Positions 34,665 to 46,288 of a DNA stretch of 64,000 bases are shown one piece after another. The notes under the pieces were generated by a model. The model saw only the letters and a program-made list of their open reading frames with translations, ran no database searches and was not told the DNA's origin. The stretch lies in contig NC_084924.1 of assembly GCF_958298935.1 (NCBI RefSeq), forward strand, positions 19,441,819 through 19,505,818. Reading direction: 5' to 3'. Source of the stretch: Phragmites australis (lineage: Eukaryota; Streptophyta; Magnoliopsida; Poales; Poaceae). The number at the start of each line of letters is the position of its first letter. Positions within the stretch are counted from its first letter, which is position 1. The position numbers were made by a program, and so were the translations under genes.

Positions 34665-36204
34665 CTAGTAGATCCGAATATGCAGATACAATTGTATAAA
34701 CTTAGTAACTATATTAACTTTTATATGAATTTATGAAAATATGATGTATTTCTTATCTAAAGAGAAGGATCCTACCTAATTTCTAATAGGCAAAGATAGG
34801 TCCTAATCCCATTTGAGGATATGTGACCCGTGTAGGTTTCCATGCTCTTGTACGGTTTTGGAGAAAATTTAGGCAGCACCTCCCCACTGTTCTCCAAATA
34901 CACGTCTCGATAATGAGCCGAGAGGGTGTGCATCTGGAGAACAACAGGGAGATGCCACTGAAATTCTCTCTAGAACCATACAAGAGCACATAAACCTACT
35001 ACTCGGGCCACATATCCTTGAACTGTTCAAAGTACGTGGACAATTCAGGAGCATCTTCTTATAAATATGACGAGTTGTCAAATCATATTTATAATCAAAC
35101 ACTCCCGAACGGGAGACAACGTAATAGGTTATGCAACCTAAATTCATTTTTTGGGATTTTCTTACGAAGAAAATTTTAACCATCATGAACTTGTTATGCA
35201 ATATGCATACATTAGTGACAAGAATATACAGCAGCAGATAAACAAGAATAAGAATTAATGCATGCTGTCAAGACTGAACATAAGAAAGAATAAAAATAGG
35301 TAAAAATGAAAATTGCATATGTCAAGCATATAAACATCAAGAACATGTTTATGTTATCAAGTTTTACTCTCAAAAAGTGGGTTACGACTAATGTCGCCAT
35401 CAAAACGTCAAATTGGCTATCCCATATCATCAGTATGTGTGACAACACACTCTTAATTCTCAGATCATTCCCAAGAATAGCATGCACTGTAGCATCCATA
35501 TTTATGCATATTGAAAAGCAAAAATTCAACATGGTTGTGCTAAACTGCTAACCATTGATTCACATATCCTCTATCTCCTATATTACCATAAATACTACAT
35601 AGAAATCGCGACTCAAAGGTCAATATTAGGAACACATGGAGTTTAAGTATTCAATAGTAAGTGTTAAATGGGCAAGATAATAGCGCGCCTAGTTCATCTG
35701 TGCTAAACTGCTAAGTTCATATTGTCACACCTAAATAGATTACGTTGTCACACACAACCTCACTTAGCCGCTATCATCATTGAGTAATATAATCTGACAT
35801 ACCATTTGCATTCACCTCCGGTACACAAAGTATGGCAGAATACACAGAAGTAACTCACAATGGCGGATGAGGATGATGGCGATAGGCGTCGGCGAGGAGG
35901 GGACGACGGGAGGCCTACCTTGAAGGATGAGGATGATGGTGGTGCAGAGCACAGTGGTGCTGCCTCCTCGACATCTAGGTGCTCATCGGGGAGAAGACGA
36001 TAGCGGTGTCGGCTCCTCCTCGTCGGGGTAGTCGGGGACGAAGGCGTAGGGGAAGATAGCGTCAGGGAGGGGGATGGGGATGGTAGGGAGACGACGGCGG
36101 CCTCAGGGATGACTAGGAGAAGGAGGCAAGAAGGAATGGGCGGTAGGTGTGGTGGGACTTAGGAAAAATTGGAGGCTAGGGTTCCCGCGCCCATTATTGA
36201 TAAA
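34665..36204 (-). other. Leader region of the CACTA B C48 gene
   Basis: The section 34765-35125 is a leader segment duplicated at 40597-40955. The section 35140-35860 is AT-rich and unrecognised, probably intronic. The section 35860-36180 is GC-rich simple sequence (gatgaggatgatggcg) that looks like a 5' UTR, ending beside the internal repeat cluster. On the minus strand a TATA-like tatatttatc lies just inside the cluster near 36205. Confidence 0.45.
34765..35125 (-). repeat. Leader duplication of CACTA B, copy 1
   Basis: About 360 bp matching 40597-40955 at a constant offset of about 5,831 bases with almost no indels. Shared phrases include aatttctaataggcaaagat, ctccaaatacacgtctcga and aagtacgtggacaat. 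This copy precedes the TnpA/C48 gene and the other precedes TNP2. Confidence 0.85.
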
Positions 36205-36772
36205 TATATCATTAGTGACGGGTGAATTTACAACCTGTCACTAATTATCGGGTCACAGTGATGGGTGGATTTACCACCCTGTCACTGGGACTTGGTAATT
36301 AGTGACGGGTGGTAAACTCACCCGTCACTAATGACCTCTTTAGTGATGCGTGGCATTATCACCCGTCACTAATGTGCTCATCCCGCTATTTACATGTATA
36401 TTGGCTGCATCCTGAAGCAAAGTCAGGATTTGGTAGCAGGATAATCCGATGATAAGAAAGATGTACTCAATTAGCTGTCTCACTTGCATTCTCAATTTAA
36501 CACACTTAATTAGTGACCAGGCTAGGGTTCCTAGGCAAAACATATAATTAGTGATGGGTTATAGATACGACCCGTCACTAATAACCGGGTCTCTTCGTCC
36601 TGGGATTCGATCATTAGTGACGGGTCATAAATTAACCATCACTATCTATATCTTTACTGACGTGTAAAGTTCTCACCTGTCACTAATGTGCTCATCCCTG
36701 TAAGGGATTTACCTATATACTGGCTGCATCCTGAGGCAAAGTTAGGATTTGGCAGCCGTCTTCTCCTGCTAA
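36205..36772. repeat. Internal cluster of subterminal repeats and 3' modules in CACTA B
   Basis: Inverted copies of tagtgacgggt occur through 36213-36690, with two copies of the module around ctgcatcctgaagcaaagt plus aggatttggcag (36393-36440, 36715-36772). In the left terminus the same module follows the repeats. The cluster therefore looks like former element ends lying between the C48 and TNP2 genes. No cactac terminus survives inside it. Confidence 0.75.
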
Positions 36773-36945
36773 CATATCACAAATTTGAGGTTTACATTGA
36801 AATTCATACTTAATTGAATATTACATATATTAAAAATTTGAGGTTACATTGAAATTCATACTTAACTGAATATTACAAATTTTGAAATTCAGACTTAACT
36901 GAATATTACAAATATTACAAATTTTAGGTTACATTGATTCATGTA

Positions 36946-39900
36946 TCATTTGGCATGTTGCAGCCGTTTTCGTGCTTTCTTCACATGGATGTTATTGTCG
37001 TAACGTAGGTATGGAGTCTTCTTGCTTTGTGCAACTTGTGTCATGATTGTAGTAGTAAAAGGGGAGATTTCATCAAATTGATTGTACTCATCCTCATCAA
37101 TCACATTTTCAACTTTGACGATCCGCCTTTTCCCGGTGAGAACCACATGAAGTTTCTTATCTGTCATGTCAGTCACATAAAACACCTAGGCAACTTGTTT
37201 AGTGAGTACAAAAGGTTCATCCTTATATCCGACAAGTTTGAGATTAACGGTAATGAATCTGTACTTATCTTCTGTAACGCCCTTTGTCCCGTGTACCCAA
37301 CGGCAACGAAGCAGGGGTACCTTGAATCCCAAGTAATCCAGTTCCCAGATGTTCCTCTATCTGACCATAGTATGTGTTATTGTGCATGTTGTTGTCATAA
37401 GCATCTATACGAACACTGTTATTCTGGTATGTGCTTTTCTGATCTTGGGCAACCGTGTAAAATGTGTAACCGTTTATATCGTACCATTGATATGTTGTAA
37501 TTGTGTATATAGGGCATGCTGCTAGTTTCCTGATAAAATCAATTGTAGGAGTACTCGATTGATTGATTCGATCTCGAAACCAAGTGTTAAACCTTTGCAT
37601 ATGTTTATTCGCAAGACAAGCTTCGGTCTGCCTTGGATTCTCCTGAAGAAGCAACTACTTGTGCTTGTCGATATATGGGGACACTTCGCTCATTTGTTGC
37701 AACATGAGGAAATGAGCTTGGTCGTATGCCTTCAGCTCAGGAGTAATTGCATGTTTGCCCTGCAAGCCTACCCTCGTGGCGAGAATGAGGCACACCAATT
37801 TGATTATCTGGGTCTGTGTAATTAACGCACCAATCCACTACATCCTATATAGAGTAACCCTGCGCGATGCACCCCTCAGAAAAAGCTTGATTCCTTATGT
37901 ACAACTTGAGAATGCCCATGAATCTTTCATATGGATACATCTGATGCAGGAACACAAGGCCAAGAAAATAAATCTCCTTCACAAGGTGAGCTGTGAGATG
38001 GACCATGATATCGAAAAAGGATGGTACAAAATACATCTCGAGAAGACATAGAGTCTCGAAGAGTCTTATTTCTTACTCGCCTAGCGCTTCCGAATCGAGT
38101 ACCTTCTGACCAATTGCATTGAAAAAAAGCATAGGCTCATGATAGCCTCTCGAACACCAATTGGCAACATCTTTCTAATTTCTACCACAATCATCTGCGT
38201 CAACATCACATGGAAATCATGAGTTTTCATGCTGACAACCATTTTTAGCTCTTCCACTGAAACAAGTTTTCTAATGTTGGACGAGTAACCGGAGGGAACT
38301 TTCACACCGTGCAAGAACTTGCAAAATTATTTTTTCTCCTTCTTGGATAGGGTGATGCAAGATGGGGGTAGGAATTTCCCTTTATCCATATCCTTGACAT
38401 GAAGCTCTGGTCTTAAGCCTATTTCTTCAAGGTCAGCTCTTGCATTTTCATGATCTTTTGTTTTCCCTTCATGTTGAGAATTGTACCGAGGAGACTATCG
38501 CAAATATTCTTCTCTACGTGCATGAGGTCGATACAATGACGAAACTTGATATCCTTAACCTTATCATAGACATCTTGCCTGTTGAAATATCCTTAACCTT
38601 AAGTATTTCCAATAATCAAGCTCCCAAAGAATTGATTTCTTGTTCCATATTCCATTTTCATCACTCGTTGATGATCTTTTTTGCTTGCCAAGGACAACAT
38701 TGATATCCTTAACCTTATCATAGACATCTTGCCCGCTGAAATGCCTTGGAGGTGACGCTTTCTCCCTTGTGCCGTCAAACCGAGACTTCATTTTCTGGTA
38801 CCGGTGGTTCCTTGGAAGGAAACATCGATGCCACATGTACACTGTTTTCTTTGACTCATTCAACCACATACTCTCAGTGTCATCTAAGCATTGGGGGAAA
38901 GCTTCACCTTTTCTTTTACTCTACCCTGACACGTTACGAAGTGCTGGCAGATCATTGATGGTGATGAACAACATGGCATGTAGGGTGTAGTATTCTCACT
39001 TGTACTGATCCTAAACCTCAACACCTTCAGACCAGAGTGCTTAGGGTTGGGGGAAAGCTTCACCTTTTCTTTTACTCTTCCCTGACACATTACGAAGTGC
39101 TGGCAGATCATTAATGGTGATGAACAACATGGCATGTAGGGTGTAGTATTCTCACTTGTACTGATCCCAAACCTCAACACCTTCAGACCAGAGTGCTTTA
39201 AGAACATCCACCAAAGGCTTGAGGTACACATCGATGTTGTTGCCATATTGCCTCAGACCAATAATTAAGGTCAACAACATAATGTATTTTCGCTTTTTAC
39301 AAAGCTAAGGTGGAAGGTTGTAGATAGACAATATAATAGGCCAGGTGCTATGTGAGGTACTCATGTTACTGAATGGATTCATGCCATCTGTGCTCATAGC
39401 AAACCTAATATTTCTTAATTCTTCAGCGAACCACCCAAATGTGGAATCAATGGTTCGCCACTAAGCTGAATCTACGGGGTGCCGTATCATTGCGTTGTTC
39501 TTAAGACCCTCCTTGTGCCACTGCAACAATTGGGACTCCTTTTTGTTTTGGAACAAACGCTTCAAACGGGGAATTAAAGGGAAATACCACATCACCTTTC
39601 TAGGAGGCCCTTTTCTCTGGTTGCCTTCCTGCACGTCACCACTGTGATTTCTACGCTTGTATCGATTGGTTTCACAAATAGGACATTGATCCAGATCTGC
39701 ATACTCTCTACGAAATAGGACACAATCCTCCTTACAAGCATGTATTTTTTTAACCTCCAATCCCAAAGGACAAACTATCTTCTTCGCATCGTAGACGGTC
39801 TTGGGCACCTTGTTCCTCTCTGGTAGCATATCCTTTAGCAGATGCAACAATGCTTTGAAACTCCTATCAGACCAACGATGGGTTGCCTTCAATTGCAGAA

Positions 39901-40435
39901 GTGTAAGCACCGCAAACAACAGTTTGTATTTCTCCTTACAGCCAGGATAAAATGGTTTCTTCAACTCTCGCACCAGTTCCTGGAATTTGGCAAACTCACC
40001 ATCACTATACTCGTCGTGCCCCTCAGCATCACGCACCATTTGGTCCACATTCTCCATGAAATCCACGTAGTCATCATTGAATCCTAATATTTCTACGTCC
40101 CTGAGATAATCATCCATATCACCAGCTGGCAGGAGTCCTTGATCCGTACTGCTGTTTGGGAGGACCTGATCCATTTCCCCTTCGTTAAGGCCTTCCTCGC
40201 CATGTTTGTTCCAAACGTGATATATCTCTTTGAATCCACCCATCAACAAGTGATCATACACATTGTCAGGTTTTGGGAACTTCTTCTCATTCTTGCAATC
40301 ACAGCATGGACACCAAATTATCGTTTTACCCTGACCTTCCATATCTACCACAATGACAGTCAAGAAAGACTTCACCCCGCTTATGTATTCATTACAAGTA
40401 CGGCAATCAAGGTACATCCAACTTCGGTCCACCAT
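36946..40435 (-). pseudogene. TNP2 transposase relic of CACTA B
   Basis: The 324-codon N-terminal frame (39461-40435) begins with the transposase-associated domain (DRSWMYLDCRTCNEYISGV, CPCCDCKN, NVYDHLLMGGF) and continues into TNP2 (FYPGCKEKYKLLFAVLTLLQ, HRWSDRSFKALL, KKIHACKEDCVLFRREYADL, CPIC). Downstream pieces are LWSEGVEVWD (39190s), then FFDIMVHLTAHLVKE and HQMYPYERFMGILK (37845-38036), then the C-terminus VVLTGKRRIVKVENVIDEDE and YNQFDEISPF (36946-37185). A 156-bp tandem duplication at 38893-39204 adds 52 codons, and a shorter one of about 153 bp lies at 38549/38702. Multiple stops make it a pseudogene. It is clearly a different family from the TNP2 at the left of the window. Confidence 0.88.
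38893..39204 (-). repeat. Tandem duplication, 2 x 156 bp, inside TNP2 of CACTA B
   Basis: The two copies start gggggaaagcttcacctttt at 38893 and 39049 and differ at only a few positions. 156 is a multiple of three, so the duplication keeps the transposase frame and repeats the LWSEGVEVWDQY-type segment. Confidence 0.9.
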
Positions 40436-40596
40436 CTACAAATTCAAAAAATATTAGTCCTAAATAGAAACGACAGAGAAGATAGAATAAGTATAAAAAT
40501 TCTAACTTAATTTAACTAAATTAAGTGTCTACGTGTGTTCTACTGATATTCAAGAGAACAATTAACATCCAAATATGATACATATTATCTATGGCA

Positions 40597-40955
40597 AAGG
40601 ATCCTAGCTAATTTCTAATAGGCAAAGATGTGTCCTAATCCCATTCGAGGATATGTAGCCCAAGTAGATTTCCATGCTCTTGTACGGTTCTGGAGAAAAT
40701 TTTAGCAGCACCTCCCCGATGTTCTCCAAATACACGTCTCGACAATGAGCCGAGAAGGTGTGTATCCGGAGAACAACAAGGAGACACCACCGAAATTCTC
40801 TCTAGAATCGGAAAAGAGCACAGAAACCTACTACTCAGGCCACATATCCTCAAACTGTCCAAAGTACGTGGACAATACGGGAGCATCTTTTTATAAATAT
40901 GATGAGTTGCCAAGTCATATTTATAATCAAACACTCCTGAATGGAAGACGTAGGT
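40597..40955 (-). repeat. Leader duplication of CACTA B, copy 2
   Basis: Partner of 34765-35125, lying upstream (minus strand) of the TNP2 start at 40435. It contains the same aatttctaataggcaaagat and tacacgtctcgacaatgag type phrases. This indicates that the two cassettes share a common leader. Confidence 0.85.
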
Positions 40956-41220
40956 TACGCATGTACACTAATTAAGGGGGATAATCCACATATATCAAGA
41001 TATGGGAGAAAGAGCAAAACTGTTGATTCCAACTCAAATCCTAGAATCCACCCCATGCATATTGAGCATGAGGAGGAGGAGAGGGAGAAGGCAAACCTTC
41101 AAAGGCTAGGGACAGACACCAACTTCAAATCACCAAGATTTGATTTGGCCTCAACAAAATTGCCCCTTTGCCGAGCAGCTGCAGCGAACAGACACTATCT
41201 GGTCGTGCTACTCGGTGAAT

Positions 41221-41640
41221 AAAATAACAGTAAACATCACTTATTAGTGACGAGTAATAAGGACACCTATCATTAATGAGTGAGCCATTAGTGACTGGTC
41301 TCATAACAACCCATCACTAATAAGTGGCCTTGGTAGGGAGCCGCCAAGGCTACATTTAGTGACGGGTTATAAAGACACCTGTCACTAATGACTTAATATT
41401 AGTGACAGATTATAAGGACATCCATTGCTAACTATTTAACATTAATGACAGGTGATAAGGATACTCGTCACTAATGACACATGCAGAGATCGACTTCTAC
41501 AAACAAGAGAAGTACATGCATGCAAACACAGAGTACTTGAATATCCCATTCAACATAACAGAACTGAACTTCGATGGACAACATCCTAAAGCAATGTTAG
41601 GATTTGGCAGCCGTCTTCACATTCAAGAACATAGCTGTAC
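41221..41640. repeat. Second internal repeat cluster and 3' module of CACTA B
   Basis: Diverged tagtgacgggttataag / ctgtcactaatg pairs occur at 41230-41480, followed by the module with gcaatgttaggatttggcag at 41591. It separates the TNP2 cassette from the third cassette. Confidence 0.7.
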
Positions 41641-41942
41641 ATCCAGAAACTTGAATTTAACTCAAGTTAGTCATACAATGTAGTTATGCATACTACTTAT
41701 GCAAATATCCATACATCATTACACTTGAGCATTTGCCGGAGCACATAACCTCTGATATTTAACATAGTTGAAATCTACAATACCGTATCCTAGTACTTCA
41801 TTGATATACATTAGCGCATGAATTAGTGCACTCTCTTTCGCTTGGCATGGAAGACCTGATGCTTAACCATAGACAGTAAAGAAGGCCTTATTAGCTGATT
41901 AATTTCCACTTAAATGAAACCTTATATTAGCCTGGAAGTTAC

Positions 41943-42500
41943 CTTCAGTGGTGAAGTCCACTCCGGGGCCATAAAAGCTTAACCCAAGATGCTCCATAGC
42001 TTGATCTAAGATAACATGAAAGCTGATTGCCGCAAAGGTGTCACCAAAAATATCCTACAAGTAAAGAAAATAAAATTATAAAAATAATACACCCTAACAG
42101 TCATTTGTATCAAAACAACCGGATTACATATTACTGTACCATATCATACTCATCGAACTGAGCAAGCCTCTCACTGATCAAAGCCAAATCCTCTTTGCCC
42201 TCCTCAAGCACTTTTATTCGAAAATAGTTGTAGTCAGGCAAAAAGAACCCATGCTCCTCAAGCACTTTCGGTCACCCTTCAACGGAGGTTTTTTGGAATG
42301 CAACAAAATTGGTGATGCCTTGCCACAGGCCCTAATAATGATATCCACACTACTTTCTCCCCTTGAACGTATGTCAAAAGAGATAGATAGCATCAAAAAA
42401 TTCCTTCCATCTAGAGTGAATTGCACCAAAGGTACAATACCACCTATCGTAGGGATTACCTTTTTAAGCCATAGGATTAGTTTCAACATCTACATGATAG
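41943..42500 (-). pseudogene. Third gene relic of CACTA B, unrecognised
   Basis: On the minus strand the DNA around 42140-42260 reads HGFFLPDYNYFRIKVLEEG and DLALISERLAQFDEYDM up to a possible gtacag donor. After a ttacttgtag acceptor, the exon 42054-41943 reads DIFGDTFAAISFHVILDQ and MEHLGLSFYGPGVDF and ends at a gtaac donor. The frame 42214-42489 overlaps in another reading. I do not recognise the family. Its position between CACTA B repeats suggests a transposon gene, possibly part of a second TnpA-like protein; the intron calls are by eye. Confidence 0.35.
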
Positions 42501-42934
42501 GATGATATGTACTATAAAGTCAATCAAATTGTTGTGTCCTAATGAGTGTTACTATGAGCCTAACAATGAGGGAGAAAAGGAAAAGAGCTTACTGTGATCG
42601 GTCTCGATCGTGGTCGGTGGGAGAACGCCTGGATGGTAGTTTACACCTGGTGTGTGAGCCGATGGAGGAGTTGTCAGGATTCATCCAAGTCCGCCACGGT
42701 GACGGCAATGGCCAACGCTACTACCTTGATTCATCGCCCTAACCCTAGCGGGTAGAGGGCGACGACGGTGTACGTCAGGCTATGGTGGAGGGGGAGGATG
42801 GCAGCAGCATTGGCGGCGAGGTGTGAACGGCGGTAGTGGCGGGATGAGGAGGCGAGCGGACATGAGCGGAGATGAGAGTGGTTGAGAGAGAGAAAAATAG
42901 GTAGATAAGAGTGGTCGAGCAGATAGGAGTGACA
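42501..42934 (-). other. GC-rich leader of the third cassette
   Basis: Simple GC-rich sequence (ggtggagggggaggatggca, aggcgagcggacatgagcgg) without a stable frame. It resembles 35860-36180, which occupies the same place relative to a repeat cluster. Confidence 0.45.
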
Positions 42935-43343
42935 AAAATTAGTGACGGGTTATAAGGACACCCGTCACTAATGAGTTAGTCATTAGTGACGGTAACAACT
43001 ACAACCCGTTACTAATTACTTTAATATTAGTAACGGGTCTCATAACGACCTATCACTAATGAGTAGGCTACATTAAGTGACGTGTGTCCCACATACCCAT
43101 CACTAATGAATTAATTATTAGTGACGGATATTAATATGACACATCACTAATATCTTTAGTGATGAGCCGTTCACTCACCGTCACTAATGAACCATCATTT
43201 GTGACAGGTCATGGCTGGGTCCCGGCCCGAGCCACACATTAGTGACGGGTCTAGTGTCGACCCGTCACTAATAGTGTACTAGTGACGGCTACTAAGGAGC
43301 CATCACTAATGACGTGTATCCTTTGATGGTTTCTTATGTAGTG
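42935..43343. repeat. Right subterminal repeats and terminus of CACTA B
   Basis: Inverted tagtgacgggt / acccgtcactaatg pairs run to 43320. The block ends with tggtttcttatgtagtg, whose complement starts CACTACATAAGAAACC, a normal CACTA-type terminus. Confidence 0.85.
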
Positions 43344-43622
43344 TTAATGTAGCCCTTGCGAAGGCTTGTGGGGTCTCTATCTTTTGCGAGGACATACCAT
43401 ATGTCATCCCAACTCTGTAATATGATCTTCCCGTGGAGCTCTAGGGTCTCATGCTAGCCTACACGACCTGCGAGGGTCCAGCGTTCATCATTGAGCATGT
43501 TTTGATCTTGAAAGTTGTGCTATGCTCGTCGGGGTCCAGTATATATTGTCGAGTGGTGGAACCCACAACTTGTCGCTTTGGAGGAGTACGTGACCCCCTA
43601 ATTGAATGACTTTCACATTTTC
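43344..43622. other. Unclassified flank
   Basis: No coding signal or repeat is recognised. It lies between the CACTA B terminus and a Gypsy LTR end. Confidence 0.4.
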
Positions 43623-44337
43623 TGTTGATACTGGTTCAAGAAACAAACCAATCTCATCTATGTGCTGAGCCCAGGAAACCTTCCCAACACATAGTGACTT
43701 TCTTGATGATAATCATTACAATATCCATACATTAATCGATAAATTGTCTTACAAAAGACCTTCAGGGGTTGAAGAACCAAATAAAACTCTATAGCGGATC
43801 CTCTTCATCTTCACTAAAAACTCCATAGGGAAAAATCGATGTAGAACACCTCCTTGATTCTTGCCCAACTAAGTGTTTGGTGATAGCAAGTGTAAGCACA
43901 TATCGTACTCAGCAAGTTGTGAAGGAATAGTATGCATATGAAGGCTTTAACAAGAATATGGCTAAATGGCTCTTTTGTATAAAACAACATTTAAGTAAAA
44001 CAAGTTGAAAATATATAATAATTAAGTAAATAGGAAACCACCTCAAGATTCCACCCATCTTGACCTAACCAACTAACCACCTCAGCTAAGGTTCTAACCA
44101 CTAAGGTTGAACAGCCAACACCTCAACCATGGCTCCCACCATCAAAGTTGAACTACAGACAAACTACCTCAACCACGATTCTCCACCATCGTGACTGCCC
44201 ACACCTTAACTATGGTTCCCACCGCCACAATTGACTATACTAACTAAACCATCAAGTTATAATCATGATAGGTTTTCTATGCCGCTCATGCCCGTGAGCA
44301 TGGTTGAATATTCAGTTTTAACTCTGCAGATGTGGGG
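43623..44337 (-). mobile_element. Gypsy LTR fragment, inverted relative of 58780-59344
   Basis: Read on the minus strand, it matches the + strand of 58780-59344. Shared phrases include gatgagattggt, ttgctatcaccaaac, cttgctgagta and the repeated ggtggtgggaacctt type lines. The fragment ends at tgttgatactgg (43623), the complement of the LTR end. No internal region accompanies it. Confidence 0.65.
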
Positions 44338-44470
44338 AACGATGATGTCCTAAGAGGGGGGTGAATTAAGATACTTAGAAACCTAAACCAAATTAGCTCC
44401 AAAAACTTCAGAAGATAAACCTATCTTAATTTCTATCTAAATCTGCCCTAGGTTTATCTTGCCGCCGCTC
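44338..44470 (-). other. Short Copia LTR-like scrap
   Basis: gatgtcctaagaggggggtg followed by aattaag resembles the start region of the Copia LTR at 12172 (cccaagagggggggtgaatt) but belongs to a different family. It joins the gag relic directly. Confidence 0.35.
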
Positions 44471-44487
44471 CACACCAAGTCGGAGGG

Positions 44488-45060
44488 TCAACAATCCCGA
44501 GCTTTCTCCTCAACATCAAGAGACACGATTAAACTCTCAATAGTAATCACTTGTCTCTTGTGCTTTAGAACAGTGGCAAAGTTTCTCCACAAAGGAGGTA
44601 ACTTGGCAACGATGCCTCCAGCCACAAATTTGTCGGGTACATTGATCTTGAGGAGTTCGAGTTTCTTCACGATGCACTGAACCTCATGAGTCTGCTCGAC
44701 TACAGAGCAATTTTCAACCATCTTGTAGTCTTGATACTGCTTCATAATATACAGTTCACTTCCTGCATCTGGTGCACTAAATTTAGCATTCAGTATATCC
44801 CACAGCTCCTTCGCGCTTTGTATGTGCATATACACATCACAAAGACAGTCACCAAGAACGCTAAGAATGCATCCTACAAAGAGTGTATTGGCATCTGTGA
44901 ACGCCTTTTCCTGCTCAGCAGTAAGGGTTCCTTCCGGCTTGCCCTTAGCCACCCAGTAGAGATTCATAGCCGTCAGCCATAGAGTGACCTTGACTTGCCA
45001 TCTCTTAAAGTGCACACCAGAAAACTTATCTGGCCTCAGTGCATCGACAAAATCAGCCAT
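44488..45060 (-). pseudogene. Copia gag (UBN2 domain), truncated
   Basis: The ATG at 45060 gives MADFVDALRPDKFSGVHFKR followed by WQVKVTLWLTAMN, then AKELWDILNAKF, YIMKQYQDYKMVENCSVVEQ and KLPPLWRNFATVLKH, the standard Copia gag core (UBN2/UBN2_2). It stops after EEKARDC, before any zinc knuckle. An in-frame extension upstream to 45147 lies partly in the LTR and is not used. Gag would form the particle shell; this copy lacks the RNA-binding end. Confidence 0.85.
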
Positions 45061-45096
45061 TGATAAACCTAAATGCCTACCATAAGGTTTTTGGAT

Positions 45097-45856
45097 TGTT
45101 GGAATATAAGGCACTTTTATGTTTAATTTAATCCATAAATAATTCATGAGCAGAAACTGATATGATCATATTACCAGAGCATAATCTAGACATGTGTACG
45201 AAAGCATATCAAATGACTAGATCTACTATACTCGAATTTAGAAATCGTAGGAAATAAAATACGAGTAACATGATTTTTACGTACTCGTCCTGCGCTGTGG
45301 AGGTTACTGAAGATGCTGGTTGCACCGAGTTAATGGCACGATCGATCCTGCTGACGATGCGCCGAAATTGTTGACGATGACAGCGGGCAGCGCCTAAGCG
45401 ACCAAGAAGATGAGTCATGGTGAAGAACTTGAGAAGTTACGTGGAGCGCTTCCCAAAAACCTTATTCGCCCTCACCTAGTGCAAGATCTCAAGAGTGAGG
45501 GTTTCGGAGACCTGTTCTCCCGGTTGCCGCTGCACACTGACGCCGGGATGGAGTAGACTACAGCGGTGGCACAACAGAAAGAGAAAGAGGCAAAAAAAAA
45601 AACTAACTCTTATATAGACTCACATAATGAGAGTGTTCCCAATTTTAGGGCTACTCTCAATTAGCAGTCTATGTTTTTTGTGTACCTAAAGAGGTGAGGG
45701 TCCTTGCATATATATAGAGGAAAACCCCTACCTCCACCTCTATTAGCAATATAGTACTAATAGAGGGTGGGCCTAAACATGGGTCACCTCTCCACAATAT
45801 GGGCCTTTGAGATTTATTAGGAATTATTACATGGGCCGGCCCCAATAATTCTAACA
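45097..45856 (-). repeat. Copia LTR, 760 bp
   Basis: Bounded by tgttagaa and ttccaaca on the minus strand. A TATA box ctatataagag (minus strand, about 45608-45618) lies upstream of a leader. The base next to the LTR end does not show a clean tRNA-Met site (ttatggtaggc only). Confidence 0.7.
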
Positions 45857-46279
45857 CCAACCACTATAGCCAAAACCCTATCCTCAAATTCTCCATCCCG
45901 TGTTCTCCTTCCCAGCTTCTTCCCCAAAATTTCCCTTGGCGGCAGCAGCACTCGGACTCAAGGCTTGAGCTTGGCTGATGCAGTCCACCGCCGACACTAT
46001 GTCTTGATATCAGGATCTAAGTATCTGATTGAGCAGATGCTAGATGAGACTACGGGAGACGACTTGGGCGCATGGCTTGGTGCCATGGACGACAGGATCC
46101 TGCTGAGTGGCACCGGTTGCTTACAAGCTGAGACGGGATGTACGACCCTTGACCACGAGACAGCTGCTCCATCCGGTGTGAGTGCCTCATATCTGAGCTC
46201 CTCCTCTTCGATGGCTCCACCACCTTCCACTCCGCCACAGTCGGTGAGTGTACTTAGCATGCCCTTGTTCACTTGATGA
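45857..46279. other. Unassigned, possible captured 5' gene end
   Basis: On the + strand a leader-like sequence leads to atggctccaccaccttccac and a good splice donor (cagtcg|gtgagt) at about 46242. The frame 45965-46276 is unrecognised. It could be the first exon of a captured gene, but no protein match is clear. Confidence 0.25.
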
Positions 46280-46288
46280 ACATTCTAA

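Larger units (their letters stand above)
30741..43343 (-). mobile_element. CACTA (En/Spm) block B with three gene cassettes
   Basis: The left end begins cactacgtgataacatcac and the right end is its rough inverse, gtttcttatgtagtg. Both are followed inward by inverted copies of attagtgacgggt / acccgtcactaat. All genes read leftwards: TNP2 relic (36946-40435), TnpA/C48 relic (31970-34664) and a third relic (41943-42500). Extra clusters of the same repeats lie inside at 36205-36700 and 41230-41480. The flanking triplets tga and tta differ by one base. The block may be one large element or several fused or nested copies of one family whose inner termini were lost. Confidence 0.75.
44470..45856 (-). 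mobile_element. Truncated Ty1/Copia element: 5' LTR and partial gag
   Basis: Transcribed leftwards. The LTR (45097-45856) begins tgttagaatt and ends ttccaaca on the minus strand, followed by a gag frame. Pol, PPT and the other LTR are missing, cut off near 44470. It is a different family from the 12172-25327 element. Confidence 0.8.
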
